Below are positions 11,813 through 20,384 of a stretch of 64,000 nt of DNA, piece after piece (the stretch's first letter is position 1; each line of letters begins with the position of its first letter). Source of the DNA: Gemmatimonadota bacterium. GTDB taxonomy: Bacteria > Gemmatimonadota > Gemmatimonadetes > Gemmatimonadales > GWC2-71-9. The position numbers and the translations under genes are program-made. The notes beneath the pieces were generated by a model. That model was not told the origin of the DNA. It worked only from the letters and a program-made list of their open reading frames with translations, and did not search any database. The stretch is taken from contig JADJOM010000003.1 of assembly GCA_016713785.1 (NCBI GenBank), positions 2,375,501 to 2,439,500 of the forward strand, given 5' to 3'.

Positions 11813-12927
11813 CGGAAGGTCCTCACGGCCAGGCCGAAGAGCAGCGCCGACCATCCGAACGCGGCGAGCGCCAGGCGCGGCGTGTCATCGTGGTCGGCGG
11901 CCCGCGACTGACGCGCCAGCCGCAGCCACCGCCCGAGCAGGGCATCCTCGGACAGGCGTGCGGCGGCCGCCAGGCGCGCCGGGAGGGGCTGGTCCGGATG
12001 TGCCAGCAGGCGCGCCATCGCCCCCGGGCCCCCCTCGCGCAGCGCCAGCGAGAGGAGGAGCTGACGCGGGGACTCGCCGAGGGGTACCATGGCCCCCCAG
12101 TCGCGACCGCGCAGCAGCGCGTCGCAGGCCTCCTGCTGTCCCAGCTGCAGGCACTGGCCCACCAGGCCCGCCCGCTCGCCCACCGCTCCCTGGGCCAGCC
12201 GCCGCACGAACGCCTGACGATCCTCTGGCGCGTACTGGCCCACGAGGTCGGCGGGATCCGCCAGCAGGCCGAGCGCGCGGTGGCAGTCCTCGAGCCCGCC
12301 GCCCAGGCAACTGGCCACGCTGCGGAAGTCCGACGTCACCAGCTCCACGAACGTCCGCCGGGCGAGCACCGACGCCGGTACCGCCAGCGGAGCAGCGGGA
12401 TGCCACCGCGCCAACGGCCGGTCGACCTGGTACCAGAGCGCCTCGGACGCCGCACTGGCAATCGCCGCGGCCAGCTCGCCCACCGGCGCTCCCGCCGGCA
12501 CGTACGGCGCGCTGGACGGCTGGCCGGGCATCACGTCCCCGGTGAACTGCACCGAGAGGCCGAGGGGCGCACCGGAAGGATTGATCTGGCCCGCGCCGCG
12601 GACCCGGGGCGTCGCCCGGATGAGGATCGGCTGGGTGTGGCCCAGGGCATCACCGAAGGTGGCTTCGAGCCGGGCCACGGCCGTGTCGCACGCCGCCTCG
12701 GCGGTATCCCGCAGCCCCTGCACCTCCAGCCGCAGCACGCCCCGGGTCACGCGGCGCCAGCCGGCACCGGCGTCGAGGACGCTGTCGCGCAGGCGGATGC
12801 GCGCCCCGATCGCGTCGACCCTGGCCTGCAGGTCGTGGACGCGGGCCTCCAGGGCCGCCCGCTGCTGCCCGGCCACCGGGGACACCAGCAGCAGCATGGC
12901 CGCGAAGCAGAGGGATCCCCTAGACAT
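11803..12927 (-). CDS. Exported protein with C-terminal membrane anchor, function unknown
   Basis: A 374-residue protein with a signal peptide ending near 'SPVAGQ' (residue 21), a short coiled-coil-like segment (about 23-50, 'ALEARVHDLQARVDAIGARI'), a mixed middle region, and one transmembrane helix close to the C-terminus (about 351-368). Three Cys residues cluster at about 205-255. It matches no family I can name. Its start overlaps the end of the ABC permease gene by 8 bases, and its end overlaps the next gene by 10. The four structural genes behind the GntR regulator are therefore tightly coupled. The topology mirrors the downstream gene product (exported body plus C-terminal helix), which suggests the two proteins act together beside the ABC transporter. 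Confidence 0.6.
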   Translation of the reverse strand: MSRGSLCFAAMLLLVSPVAGQQRAALEARVHDLQARVDAIGARIRLRDSVLDAGAGWRRVTRGVLRLEVQGLRDTAEAACDTAVARLEATFGDALGHTQPILIRATPRVRGAGQINPSGAPLGLSVQFTGDVMPGQPSSAPYVPAGAPVGELAAAIASAASEALWYQVDRPLARWHPAAPLAVPASVLARRTFVELVTSDFRSVASCLGGGLEDCHRALGLLADPADLVGQYAPEDRQAFVRRLAQGAVGERAGLVGQCLQLGQQEACDALLRGRDWGAMVPLGESPRQLLLSLALREGGPGAMARLLAHPDQPLPARLAAAARLSEDALLGRWLRLARQSRAADHDDTPRLALAAFGWSALLFGLAVRTFRWR

Positions 12928-13573
12928 CGATCAGCACCCAGCGCCCGGTGAAGACATCGAAGGGCCCGGGCCAGGTCAGCAGCCGCTCCAGCACCGGCGT
13001 CACGATGTCCGCCCGCGAGCCGGCGCTGCTCAGCAGCACCTGGGCCAGCATCCAGGCCACGAGCAGGGCCAGCACCCACCCTGCGGCGCGCGCGGTGCCG
13101 GTCACCACCGCGAAGAACAGCCCGAACGCGACCAGGGTCGCGAACAGGAAGCGCAGGGCCAGCAGGTTGGGATACGCGGTCAGGCCGGTGGGCAACGGCG
13201 AGCCCGCCACCGCGAGAAGGCAGCCGATCCAGAGCGTGGCCAAGGGGATCGCGAGGAGCACCAGCCCGGCGCCCAGGCGCAGCAGCACCAGGCGCTCACG
13301 GGCGAGGGGAAGCGTGAGGGCATACACGTGCCGCCCGGCGTGGTCCGCCGCCCAGGCGCCGGTGGCCACCAGCAGCGCGAGCATTGCGCCGAGCATCGGG
13401 TAGAGCATGCCCATCTGCGCATGGCCCTCGAGGAACCGTGCCGGCGACAGCCCATCCTGCACGGCTGCGAGGTCCTGGACCGAGAGGAGCGGCAGCAGGA
13501 AGCTCAGCAACGCGGCCGGGACGAGCGCCAGCCGGATCCACTTCCACTGGGTGAAGAGGATGGCTCGGAACAT
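12920..13573 (-). CDS. ABC transporter permease (ABC-2-like)
   Basis: A 217-residue integral membrane protein with about six hydrophobic segments starting at residues 15-30, fitting a small ABC-2-type permease. It begins with 'MFRAILFTQWKWIRLAL', the usual amphipathic entry helix of this group. Its start overlaps the ATP-binding subunit stop by one base (TGATG), and its end overlaps the next gene by 8 bases. With the ATPase it should form an exporter of unknown substrate. YtrA-type operons in other bacteria are induced by cell-wall-active compounds, so a role in envelope-drug response or lipid handling is reasonable inference. The conserved ABC-2 motif is not sharp enough to name a subfamily. 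Confidence 0.75.
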   Translation of the reverse strand: MFRAILFTQWKWIRLALVPAALLSFLLPLLSVQDLAAVQDGLSPARFLEGHAQMGMLYPMLGAMLALLVATGAWAADHAGRHVYALTLPLARERLVLLRLGAGLVLLAIPLATLWIGCLLAVAGSPLPTGLTAYPNLLALRFLFATLVAFGLFFAVVTGTARAAGWVLALLVAWMLAQVLLSSAGSRADIVTPVLERLLTWPGPFDVFTGRWVLIDV

Positions 13574-14478
13574 CAGGACCTCCCCGCGACGGGGCCGCGC
13601 GCGGTGCGCAGCAGTTCGACGAACCCCTCTTCGAGGTCGAGGTCCACCACCTCGCGCACCGTGCCGCCGAGCCCCTCGATGTACTGCCGCATCGGGCCCT
13701 GCCAGCCCCGCACGATCCAGGTCTCGTGCCGGCCGTCGTGCACCTGCCGCGCCACCAGCGCGAACGGCGTGGCGCCCACCTCGGCCGGGACGCCCGAGAC
13801 GTGCAGCCGCTTGATCCCGTTCTTGAACGTCTCCATCGGCAGTTCGGTCACCAGCCGCCCCTGGTCCATGACGCCCACCCAGTCACAGATGCGCTCGAGT
13901 TCGTGCACCAGGTGGCTCGAGATGAACACGGTGGCCCCGCGCTGGCTCACGTAGTCGAGGAGCGCGGTGAGCACCTCGCGCCGCACCACCGGGTCGAGGC
14001 CGTCGGTGGGCTCGTCCAGCAGCAGCAGGTCGGGCGACTGCGCCAGCACGAGCAGCAGCATCAGCTTGCCCAGCTCCCCCTTGGACAGGCGGCTGGTCTG
14101 GCGACCGGGCTCGAGCAGGAACCCCGCGAGCAGGTCATCGGCGCGGCGCTGGTCCCAGCGGGGGTAGAAGGCGCGGTGATACGCGATCGCCTCCTGCACC
14201 GTGAGCGAGGGATACAGATGCGGGCGCTCGGGGACGTAACCCGTGCGGGCCAGGATCGCGGGGAGCCGCCCCGGCACCGGCTCGCCCAGCAGGGTGATGG
14301 CCCCGCCCTGGGGGCGGAGCAGGCCGAGCAGCAGGCGGATGGTAGTGGTCTTGCCGGAACCGTTCGGTCCCAGGAAGCCGTAGATGGCGCCCGCCGGCAC
14401 ATGGAGGTCGAGGTCCCGGATCGCGAACTGCTTCCCCGCGCGATAGCCGAGGCCCTGGGTTTGGATGGCGAGCGTCAT
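13573..14478 (-). CDS. ABC transporter ATP-binding protein
   Basis: A 301-residue ATPase with all nucleotide-binding motifs: Walker A 'GPNGSGKTTT' at about residues 38-47, the ABC signature as 'LSKGELGKLMLL' (a non-canonical LSKGE), and Walker B 'LLLLDEPTDGLDP' at about 154-166, followed by the H-loop 'ISSHLVHELE'. The C-terminal 80 residues are the accessory domain usual in ABC-2 drug and lipid exporters of the CcmA/YtrB type. It starts by overlapping the GntR-family gene by 4 bases and ends with a TGATG overlap to the permease. The regulator, ATPase and permease order is that of YtrA-type operons. Confidence 0.92.
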   Translation of the reverse strand: MTLAIQTQGLGYRAGKQFAIRDLDLHVPAGAIYGFLGPNGSGKTTTIRLLLGLLRPQGGAITLLGEPVPGRLPAILARTGYVPERPHLYPSLTVQEAIAYHRAFYPRWDQRRADDLLAGFLLEPGRQTSRLSKGELGKLMLLLVLAQSPDLLLLDEPTDGLDPVVRREVLTALLDYVSQRGATVFISSHLVHELERICDWVGVMDQGRLVTELPMETFKNGIKRLHVSGVPAEVGATPFALVARQVHDGRHETWIVRGWQGPMRQYIEGLGGTVREVVDLDLEEGFVELLRTARGPVAGRS

Positions 14479-14855
14479 GCGCCGCTCCCGGGAAGTTCGT
14501 CGACGAGCGCCCGCCGCAACTCCTCCACCGTGAGCCCGGCCCGGGCCGCCTCCGCCAGCAGCGCGCGCACCAGCCGGGTAGCCTCGCCGGCACGGGTGCG
14601 GGCGCGCCGGGCACCCTCCACCTCGCGCACGAAGGTCCCGGCGCCGTGTCGCATCTCCACGAATCCCTCCGTCTCGAGTTCCCGATAGGCCTGGACCACC
14701 GTCGCGGGGTTGATCCGCAGCTGGGCCGCGAGCTGGCGAACCGACGGGAGCCCCGCGCCGGGGACCAGGTCCCCGGCGGCGATGGCCACCTTGAGCCGCG
14801 TGGCGATCTGGGCGTAGAGCGGGGTGGCGCTCCGCGGATCGATCTGCTCGAACAT
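14475..14855 (-). CDS. GntR-family transcriptional regulator, YtrA type
   Basis: A 126-residue regulator. The winged helix-turn-helix covers about residues 10-75 ('TPLYAQIATRLKVAIAAGDL', then 'LPSVRQLAAQLRINPATVVQ', then 'YRELETEGFVE'). A short helical C-terminus of about 45 residues replaces the large effector domain of FadR or HutC types; this is the YtrA subfamily layout. The ATG at 14855 fits the domain start; the open frame to 15017 crosses the promoter and is not coding. A readable promoter and a palindrome overlapping its -10 box lie just upstream, so autorepression is likely. It leads the operon with the ABC transporter genes, which it presumably controls. Confidence 0.88.
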   Translation of the reverse strand: MFEQIDPRSATPLYAQIATRLKVAIAAGDLVPGAGLPSVRQLAAQLRINPATVVQAYRELETEGFVEMRHGAGTFVREVEGARRARTRAGEATRLVRALLAEAARAGLTVEELRRALVDELPGSGA

Positions 14856-14878
14856 GGTAGGTCGGGCCCTTGAGTGTA

Positions 14879-14898
14879 TTACTGTTCCGATACAGTAA
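14879..14898. promoter_or_regulatory. Palindromic operator for YtrA-type regulator
   Basis: A 7-base inverted repeat, TTACTGT (14879-14885) and ACAGTAA (14892-14898), is separated by 6 bases. It covers the -10 box of the promoter for the GntR gene, which is where a repressor would act. Assignment to this regulator is inferred from position. Confidence 0.6.
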
Positions 14899-14920
14899 GA
14901 CTTCGGGCGGGCCCCGTCAA
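14892..14920 (-). promoter_or_regulatory. Sigma-70-like promoter of the GntR-ABC operon
   Basis: On the minus strand TTGACG (14920-14915) is followed after 17 bases by TACTGT (14897-14892). Transcription would start near 14885, about 30 bases before the GntR ATG. The -35 is 5/6 to consensus; the -10 is weak. Confidence 0.55.
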
Positions 14921-14950
14921 GAGGCGGGTGGAGTCCGGGGTACCGGCAAC

Positions 14951-14980
14951 GAAAAAGCCAGAGGCTGGCGCCTCTGGCTT
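14951..14980 (-). terminator. Rho-independent terminator for the CBS gene
   Basis: A perfect 10-bp stem (14955-14964 with 14971-14980, 6-base loop) is followed on the minus strand by a run of T. It lies about 115 bases past the CBS-protein stop, after the three tandem repeats. Confidence 0.75.
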
Positions 14981-14990
14981 CTCCGTACTG

Positions 14991-15077
14991 CACCGGTCCC
15001 CTCAGACCGGTTCCCAACGCACCGGCCCCCTCAGACCGGTGTCCTGCTCACCGGCCCCCTCAGACCGGTGTCCTACC
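14991..15077. repeat. Three tandem 29-bp hairpin repeats
   Basis: Units begin at 14991, 15020 and 15049, exactly 29 bases apart. Each contains CACCGG...CCGGT(G) arms around a CCCCTCAGA loop, so each can fold into a small hairpin. The last two differ only at the end; the first has three to five changes. They sit in the 3' untranslated region of the CBS gene, before its terminator. Confidence 0.8.
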
Positions 15078-15094
15078 TTTTCCTGCGCCGGGGG

Positions 15095-15496
15095 TCAGAC
15101 CTTCACGCCCGCCAGCGCTCGTACCAGGTCGGTGGTGGAGACCACCCCGATCAGGCGCCCATCCTGTTCCACGAAGAGCCGGTGCACCTCGAGGTAGAGC
15201 ATCCGCTGCGCCGCATCCCGGATGGTGGCCTCGGGATTGATCGTCTGCGGCCGCGGGGTCATGACCTCCTGCACCAGCGTCTGCTCGAAGACCGCCTCGC
15301 GGGACTCCGGGTCGGTGTGCTCGGCGAGGGCCTCGAGGATGTCGCTGTTCGAGAGCACGCCCACCAGCCGACCATGGTCATCCACCGCGGGAACACCGGA
15401 GACGTGGCTCTCGGCCAGCAGCGAGATCGCCTCCCCCACCGTGTCGGTGCCGCGAATCGTCCGGAGATTGGTCTGCATGACGTCAGTGACGCGCAT
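15095..15496 (-). CDS. CBS-domain pair protein
   Basis: A 133-residue protein made only of two CBS domains (about residues 1-60 and 75-130). It begins with the typical 'RVTDVMQTNLRTI', contains 'VSGVPAVDDHGRLVGVLSNSD', and in the second domain 'VMTPRPQTINPEATIRDAA' and 'GVVSTTDLVRAL'. CBS pairs bind adenine nucleotides such as AMP, ATP or c-di-AMP and usually act as energy or redox sensors. The partner here is unknown. A GGAGGG lies 5 bases before the ATG. It is monocistronic, with tandem hairpin repeats and a terminator downstream. It is transcribed away from the second sigma module. Confidence 0.9.
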   Translation of the reverse strand: MRVTDVMQTNLRTIRGTDTVGEAISLLAESHVSGVPAVDDHGRLVGVLSNSDILEALAEHTDPESREAVFEQTLVQEVMTPRPQTINPEATIRDAAQRMLYLEVHRLFVEQDGRLIGVVSTTDLVRALAGVKV

Positions 15497-15652
15497 CGTT
15501 CCCTCCGGTGAACTGCCGACCCTAAGTAGCGACCGGGCCCGTGAACGGAGCGTGAAGCCTGCATGAGACGTAGATTGGCCCCGGTCGCGGGTTCAAACGC
15601 CGGCCAGACCATCGGCATCCCACCAGCCGACACCGCCCATGCCCATGCCTTC

Positions 15653-16165
15653 ATGAACGAGACGGTTCGCCGGGCCCAGGACGGGGACCCCGAGGCCTTC
15701 CGTGCCCTCTATCAGGCGCACGCGGGGCGGGTCTATGCACTCTGCCTCCGGCTGACGGGCCGGGAGCAGGAGGCCGTGGAACACACCCAAGACGTCTTCA
15801 TCCGGGTCTGGGAGCGGCTGGCCAGCTTCCGTGGTGAGAGCGCATTCACCACCTGGCTGCACCGCCTCACCGTCAACGAGGTGCTCCAGGCCCGGCGCAG
15901 CGCTGGCCGGCGCTCGGCGCGGCTCACCCTCGAGGACGACGCCGTGCTGCAGCGGCACCCGGGGCCCGCCCCGGCGGCCCCGGCACGGGACCTGGAGCAG
16001 GCGATCGCCGCACTCCCTCCGGGGGCCCGGACGGTGTTCGTCCTGCATGACGTCGAGGGGTACCAGCACGAGGAGATCGCCCGGCTCACGGGCATCGCGG
16101 AAGGGACCAGCAAGGCGCAGCTGCACCGCGCGCGCCGGCTGCTACGGGAGAACCTGGACCGATGA
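15653..16165 (+). CDS. ECF-type RNA polymerase sigma factor
   Basis: This protein has 170 residues from the ATG at 15653, where sigma region 2 naturally begins ('MNETVRRAQDGDPEAFRALY'). An in-frame ATG at 15563 would add 30 residues of no recognisable character, and neither has a good ribosome-binding site. Region 2 includes 'HTQDVFIRVWERLASF'; region 4 covers about 115-170 with helix-turn-helix 'HEEIARLTGIAEGTSKAQL'. Its stop overlaps the anti-sigma start (ATGA). It is the paralogue of the sigma at 4100-4666, and both lead operons containing an anti-sigma with the same C-terminal domain and DUF4097 genes. A CBS gene lies divergently upstream. Confidence 0.9.
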   Translation: MNETVRRAQDGDPEAFRALYQAHAGRVYALCLRLTGREQEAVEHTQDVFIRVWERLASFRGESAFTTWLHRLTVNEVLQARRSAGRRSARLTLEDDAVLQRHPGPAPAAPARDLEQAIAALPPGARTVFVLHDVEGYQHEEIARLTGIAEGTSKAQLHRARRLLRENLDR

Positions 16166-16770
16166 CACCCTGTACCGACGCTTCCCCCCTGCTCGACGAG
16201 TACCTCGACGGCACCCTCGCCGCCGGCCCGCGCGCCGAGGTGGAGGCACACCTGGCCGCGTGCGCCGCCTGCCGCGCGGAGCTCGAGGCCATCGGGCGGA
16301 TCTCCACCGCGGCCCGCGCCCTGCCCGCCGCCCTGCAGCCACCGGACGCCGTGTGGGCGGGCATCGCCAGCCGGCTGCCGGCGGCCGCGGCGCCGCGCCG
16401 GCCGACGGCGAATTTCCCCTGGCTCCGGCTGGCCGCCGCGCTGGCGCTCTTCCTGGGTGGCTACGCGATCGCCCGGCTGGGACCGGGGGCGCCGGCCACC
16501 GACGCCTTCGCGGCCCGCCGCGCGGAGTACACCGCGGCCAGCATCGAGCTCACCCGCACGCTGCGCCAGGATGCCGGCGTCCTCGCACCGGAGACCCGAC
16601 GGGTGGTGGAGCGCAACCTGGCGATCATCGACCAGGCCATCGGCGAGGCGGAGGCGGCGCTCCAGTCCGACCCGGGCAACGGCGCCCTGGAACAGATGGT
16701 GCTGGCCCGCTACGAGCAGCGCCTGGCGCTGCTCCGGCACGCCACCCTCTCCGGCCGGCGGGAATCATGA
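16162..16770 (+). CDS. Transmembrane zinc-finger anti-sigma factor
   Basis: A 202-residue anti-sigma of the zf-HC2 type. An N-terminal zinc site is present ('HLAACAACRAELEAI', H-x3-C-x2-C at about residues 30-37). One transmembrane helix lies at about 88-106 ('LRLAAALALFLGGYAI'). The C-terminal helical region holds 'VERNLAIIDQAIGEAEAAL', matching the anti-sigma at 3451-4095. It overlaps the sigma stop and the next start by ATGA on both sides, so the three genes are translationally coupled. The shared helical tail is probably the part that senses the periplasmic signal, but that is inference. Confidence 0.85.
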   Translation: MTPCTDASPLLDEYLDGTLAAGPRAEVEAHLAACAACRAELEAIGRISTAARALPAALQPPDAVWAGIASRLPAAAAPRRPTANFPWLRLAAALALFLGGYAIARLGPGAPATDAFAARRAEYTAASIELTRTLRQDAGVLAPETRRVVERNLAIIDQAIGEAEAALQSDPGNGALEQMVLARYEQRLALLRHATLSGRRES

Positions 16771-17648
16771 CGCGACTCCTGGCGCTGCTGCTCCTGCTCC
16801 TCGGCGGCACAACGGAACTGGCCGGGCAGGACGCGGTCCGCACCGGGCGCCCCGCCAGCCAGGATGCGGCCATCCGGCTCTGGCTACCCCGTGGCTCGGT
16901 GCGGATCACCACCTGGACCCGCGACAGCGTCGACGTGAAGGGGCGGGTGGACCCCGGGGCCGGCCGGCTCCTGCTGGGGGGCTCGCCCGCCGCCCTCAAG
17001 GTGGTCGTCGAGCCGCCGGAGGGGCGGACGGCCGACGGCATCGCCGACCTCGACGTGCGGATCCCCGGCGGGGCGCGCCTGTGGGTGACCTCCGCCGCGG
17101 CGGAGGTGGAGGTGACGGCGGGAGGGGGCAGCGTGGAAGTGACCACCGTGAGCGGCCGGGTGCGGGTGGCCGGCACCGCCGCCAGCGTGGCGGTCGAGAC
17201 CCTCGACGGCAACGTGGAGCTGGCCTGTACGAGCCCGCTGGCACGGGTGCGGACCGCGAGCGGGGTGCTGGTGGTGCGCGGAGTACTGCAGGAACTGGAC
17301 GCCCGCTCGGTCAGCGGCCCGCTGTTCATCGGCATGGAGGGGGCGGTGCGCCAGGTGCACCTGGAGACGGTCTCGAGCGAGATCGCCTTCAAGGGTGACC
17401 TGGTCCCTGACGGGCGCCTGCAGGCGGAGACCCACGGCGGCGACATCGAACTGCGGCTCCCGCCCGGCCTGGCCGCCACCTGGCACCTGGTGAGTTACGG
17501 GGGCCGCCCCGAGGACCAGCTGTTGCCGGCCAGCGCCCTGCGCGCCGGCGCCACCAAGGGTGAGTGGACGGCCCGGACCGGCGACGGACGCGCCACCATC
17601 GACGTCCGGACCTTCAAGGGACGGGTGGTGCTCAAGATCCGGGGCTGA
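16767..17648 (+). CDS. DUF4097-family secreted beta-repeat protein
   Basis: A 293-residue exported protein with a Leu-rich signal peptide ending near 'TELAGQ' (residue 21), then strand-repeat sequence with 'EVTTVSGRVRVAG', 'VETLDGNVEL' and 'RTASGVLVVRG'. This is the DUF4097 pattern seen in the two genes at 1794-3433. The start overlaps the anti-sigma stop as ATGA. The open frame runs back to 15831, but only because of GC-rich codon bias. It completes a second sigma/anti-sigma/DUF4097 module. A 'SYGGRPEDQLLPASA' loop near residue 243 breaks the repeat pattern. Function unknown; most likely surface exposed or periplasmic. Confidence 0.75.
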   Translation: MTRLLALLLLLLGGTTELAGQDAVRTGRPASQDAAIRLWLPRGSVRITTWTRDSVDVKGRVDPGAGRLLLGGSPAALKVVVEPPEGRTADGIADLDVRIPGGARLWVTSAAAEVEVTAGGGSVEVTTVSGRVRVAGTAASVAVETLDGNVELACTSPLARVRTASGVLVVRGVLQELDARSVSGPLFIGMEGAVRQVHLETVSSEIAFKGDLVPDGRLQAETHGGDIELRLPPGLAATWHLVSYGGRPEDQLLPASALRAGATKGEWTARTGDGRATIDVRTFKGRVVLKIRG

Positions 17649-17731
17649 GCGCCTCACGCGATTGCCAACCAGGCGCCGCCGGGCCGATACTTCAGGTGGC
17701 CCCGCCCCCCCGGGTCCGTGGTCCGGTATCG

Positions 17732-20384
17732 ATGGCACACCCTCCCCAGCAGCGACCGGCACCGCCGGCCGCCGTGCTGTACCTGACCGCCGACCCGGAG
17801 CTCCCCAGGCTCCGCAGCCTCCTTGGGACATCCGGGTCCGGGGTCGAGCCGGTGGCCGTGCCGGACCTTCCCGCCGCCGAGGCCTGGCTCACTCTCCACG
17901 ACGCCGCCGCGCTGGTGCTGGTGCCGGGCCTGGATCGGGCCCGCGAGCAGGCCCTGCTCCGCGCCGGCGCCGCCGAGTGCCTCGAGGCGCGTGTTCTCAC
18001 GGGGCGCGGCGCTCGCCGCGGCCCTCGACCGGGTGGTGGCCCGCGCGACCCGGCGCCCGCGCCTGGCCCATCAGGCCGCGCTGCTCGAGGCGCTCCACCA
18101 CCCGCAGACCGCGGCCTGGATCTCGTTCGACGCCACCCTGCGGATCCGGTTCGCCTCCGACGGTGTGCTGCCGCGCTTCGGCTACGCGCCAGCCGCCCTG
18201 GTCGACCGGGTCATCACCGACTTCGCCGCCACGAGCGCGGTGCCGGCCGCGCTCGACTATGTGCGACGGGCGCTCGAGTCTCCCGGGGCGGCGATCGCCG
18301 GCGCCATGACGGCGCGCTGCGCCGACGGCACCGAGCGCGCCTTCACCGGGCGCCTGGTGAACCTGCTGCACCTGCCCGGCGTCGAGGCCCTGGTGCTGGC
18401 CGTGGACAACGAGACCGCCGCCGACCAGCACGCCCGGCAGGTGGTAGGGAGCGAGCGGCTGTTCCGGGAGGTGGCGGACAAGGCCCCGGTCCAGATCTGG
18501 ACCGAGAACCCGCTGCGCCAGCTGACCTGGGAGAACCGCACCGCGCTGGAGTTCACCGGCCGGACGTTCGCGGAGGAGGCGGGGTACGGCTGGCTTGAGA
18601 CAGTGCACCCCGCCGACCGGGGGCGGGTGGAAGACCACTACCGGCGCACCTCGCTGGAGCAGCGCGGGTTCACGCTCGAGTTCCGGATGCGACGCCGCGA
18701 CGGGGCCTGGCGGCACCTGATGCAGGTGGCCATCCCCCGCTGGGACGAGCAGGGGGTGTTCGTCGGCTTCCTCGGCGTGGACGTGGACATCACGGAGCTC
18801 AAGGAGGCCGGGCTCCGGGTGGAGGAGGCCGAGGCGAGGTACCGGCTGTTCGTGGAACAGAGCACGGACGGGATCTGGCGGTTCGAGGTGCGGGAGCCGA
18901 TCCCCCTCTCGCTCGACGAGGACGCGATGATCGCCGCGATCTTCGCGCAAGGCTGGCTGGCGGAGTGCAACCACGCCATGGCGCGCCAGTACGGCGTCGA
19001 GGACCCGGCCGACCTGCTGCGCATCCCGCTGCGCGACCTGCTCAATCCCGATGACCCGCGGAACCGGGCGATGCTCCGGGCGTTCATCCGCGCGGGCTAC
19101 CGCCTGGCGGATTCGGAGAGCCACGAACGGGACCGCGAGGGGCACCCCAAGGTGTTCCTCAACAACCTGATCGGGATCATCGACCGGGGCCACCTGGTGC
19201 GGGCGTGGGGCACCCAGCGCGACATCACCCTGCAACGCCAGCTGGAGGAGGAGGCCCGGCAGTCGCGGAAGATGGAGACCGCCGGGCGCCTCGCCGGCGG
19301 GATCGCGCACGACTTCAACAACCTGCTCACCGCGATCCTCGGCACCAGCGAACTGCTGCTCTCCGGGCTGGCGCCGGGCACCGCGGAGCGGGAGGACGTC
19401 GAGGAGATCAAGCGCGCGGCCACCCGGGCCGCCAACCTCACGCGCCAGCTGCTCGCCTTCAGTCGCCGCCAGGTGCTGCAGCCCCGCACCCTCGACCTCA
19501 ATCAGCTGGTCTTCGGGGTGGAGACCATGCTCCGCCGCCTGATCGGGGAGCACATCACCCTGGGCACCACGGCGGCGGCGGACCTGTGGCGGGTCCGTGC
19601 CGACCCCGGCCAGCTGGAGCAGGTGATCGTCAACCTCTGCGTGAACGCCCGCGACGCGATGCCGACCGGCGGCAGCCTCGTGGTGGAGACGGCCAACGTC
19701 CACTTCCCCGGGGCCGCCCACGGCGCCGAGGCGATCATGCCCGCCGGCCCCTACGTGCTGCTGACGGTCACGGACACCGGGACGGGCATGGAGCCGCAGA
19801 CGCTCGGACACATCTTCGAGCCGTTCTTCACCACCAAGGAACCGGGGCGGGGGACCGGGCTCGGCCTGGCGACCGTCTACGGGATCGTGAAGCAGAGCGG
19901 CGGGTTCATCTTCGTGGAGACCGAGCGGGGCCGGGGCAGCCGCTTCCGGATCTACCTCCCGCGCGTGGAGGGGGTGGTCGAGGGCCCCGAGGCCGCGGCC
20001 GAGCCGGCGCCGGCGCGCGCCACCGGCACGATCCTGCTGGTGGAGGATGAGGAGGCGGTGCGCCGCCTGGCGCGGCGGGTGCTCGAAGAGGTGGGCTACC
20101 GGGTACTGGAGGCCGCCGACGGGGCCGAAGCGCTGCGGCTCGCGGACCGCTGGGACGACGCCATCGACCTGGTGGTCACCGACGTGATCATGCCCGGCAT
20201 GAGCGGGCAGGAACTCTCGGCACGCCTGCGGCAACAGCGTCCGTGGCTCAGGATCCTGTACGTCTCCGGCTACACTGACGACGCCATCCTGCAGCACGGC
20301 ACCCTGCTGCCCAATACCAGCTTCCTGCAGAAGCCGTTCACCCCAGCCGGCCTGGCGCAGCGGGTGCGCGAGACGCTCGGCTAG
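17732..20384 (+). CDS. Hybrid sensor kinase: REC-like, PAS repeats, HisKA-HATPase-REC; apparent +1 frameshift
   Basis: This multi-domain kinase is split by a frame change at about 17985-18005. From the ATG at 17732 the first frame encodes a degenerate receiver-like domain ('VLYLTADPELPRLRSLLG' up to 'AGAAECLEA'). That protein-like sequence then jumps by +1 base into the frame that carries the rest ('VFSRGAALAAALDRVVARA' onward). Downstream are a PAS-like domain, two clear PAS domains with 'ENRTALEFTGRTFAEEAGYG', a HisKA with 'AGGIAHDFNNLL' (His at 19308), a HATPase ending 'GTGLGLATVYGIVKQSGG', and a receiver with Asp at 20181 ('VVTDVIMPGMSG'). In one frame only, the ORF opens at 17823; a GTG at 17991 could start a shorter but complete kinase. 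Sequencing error, programmed shift or real mutation cannot be told apart here. Confidence 0.8.

Noticed and set aside
14991..15077. Short CRISPR array
   Set aside because: The 29-bp units are directly joined with no variable spacers, and there are no cas genes in the window.
15541..15600. Self-recognised ECF promoter (GAAC plus CGT) before the second sigma
   Set aside because: TGAAC at 15542 and CGTAG at 15569 are spaced by 22 bases, too far for the usual 16-17.
17564..18598. Separate 344-residue gene in the frame before the kinase
   Set aside because: Only its middle part (17732 to about 17990) looks like protein; after that the frame is Arg/Gly/Pro-rich noise. It is treated as the kinase N-terminus before a frameshift.
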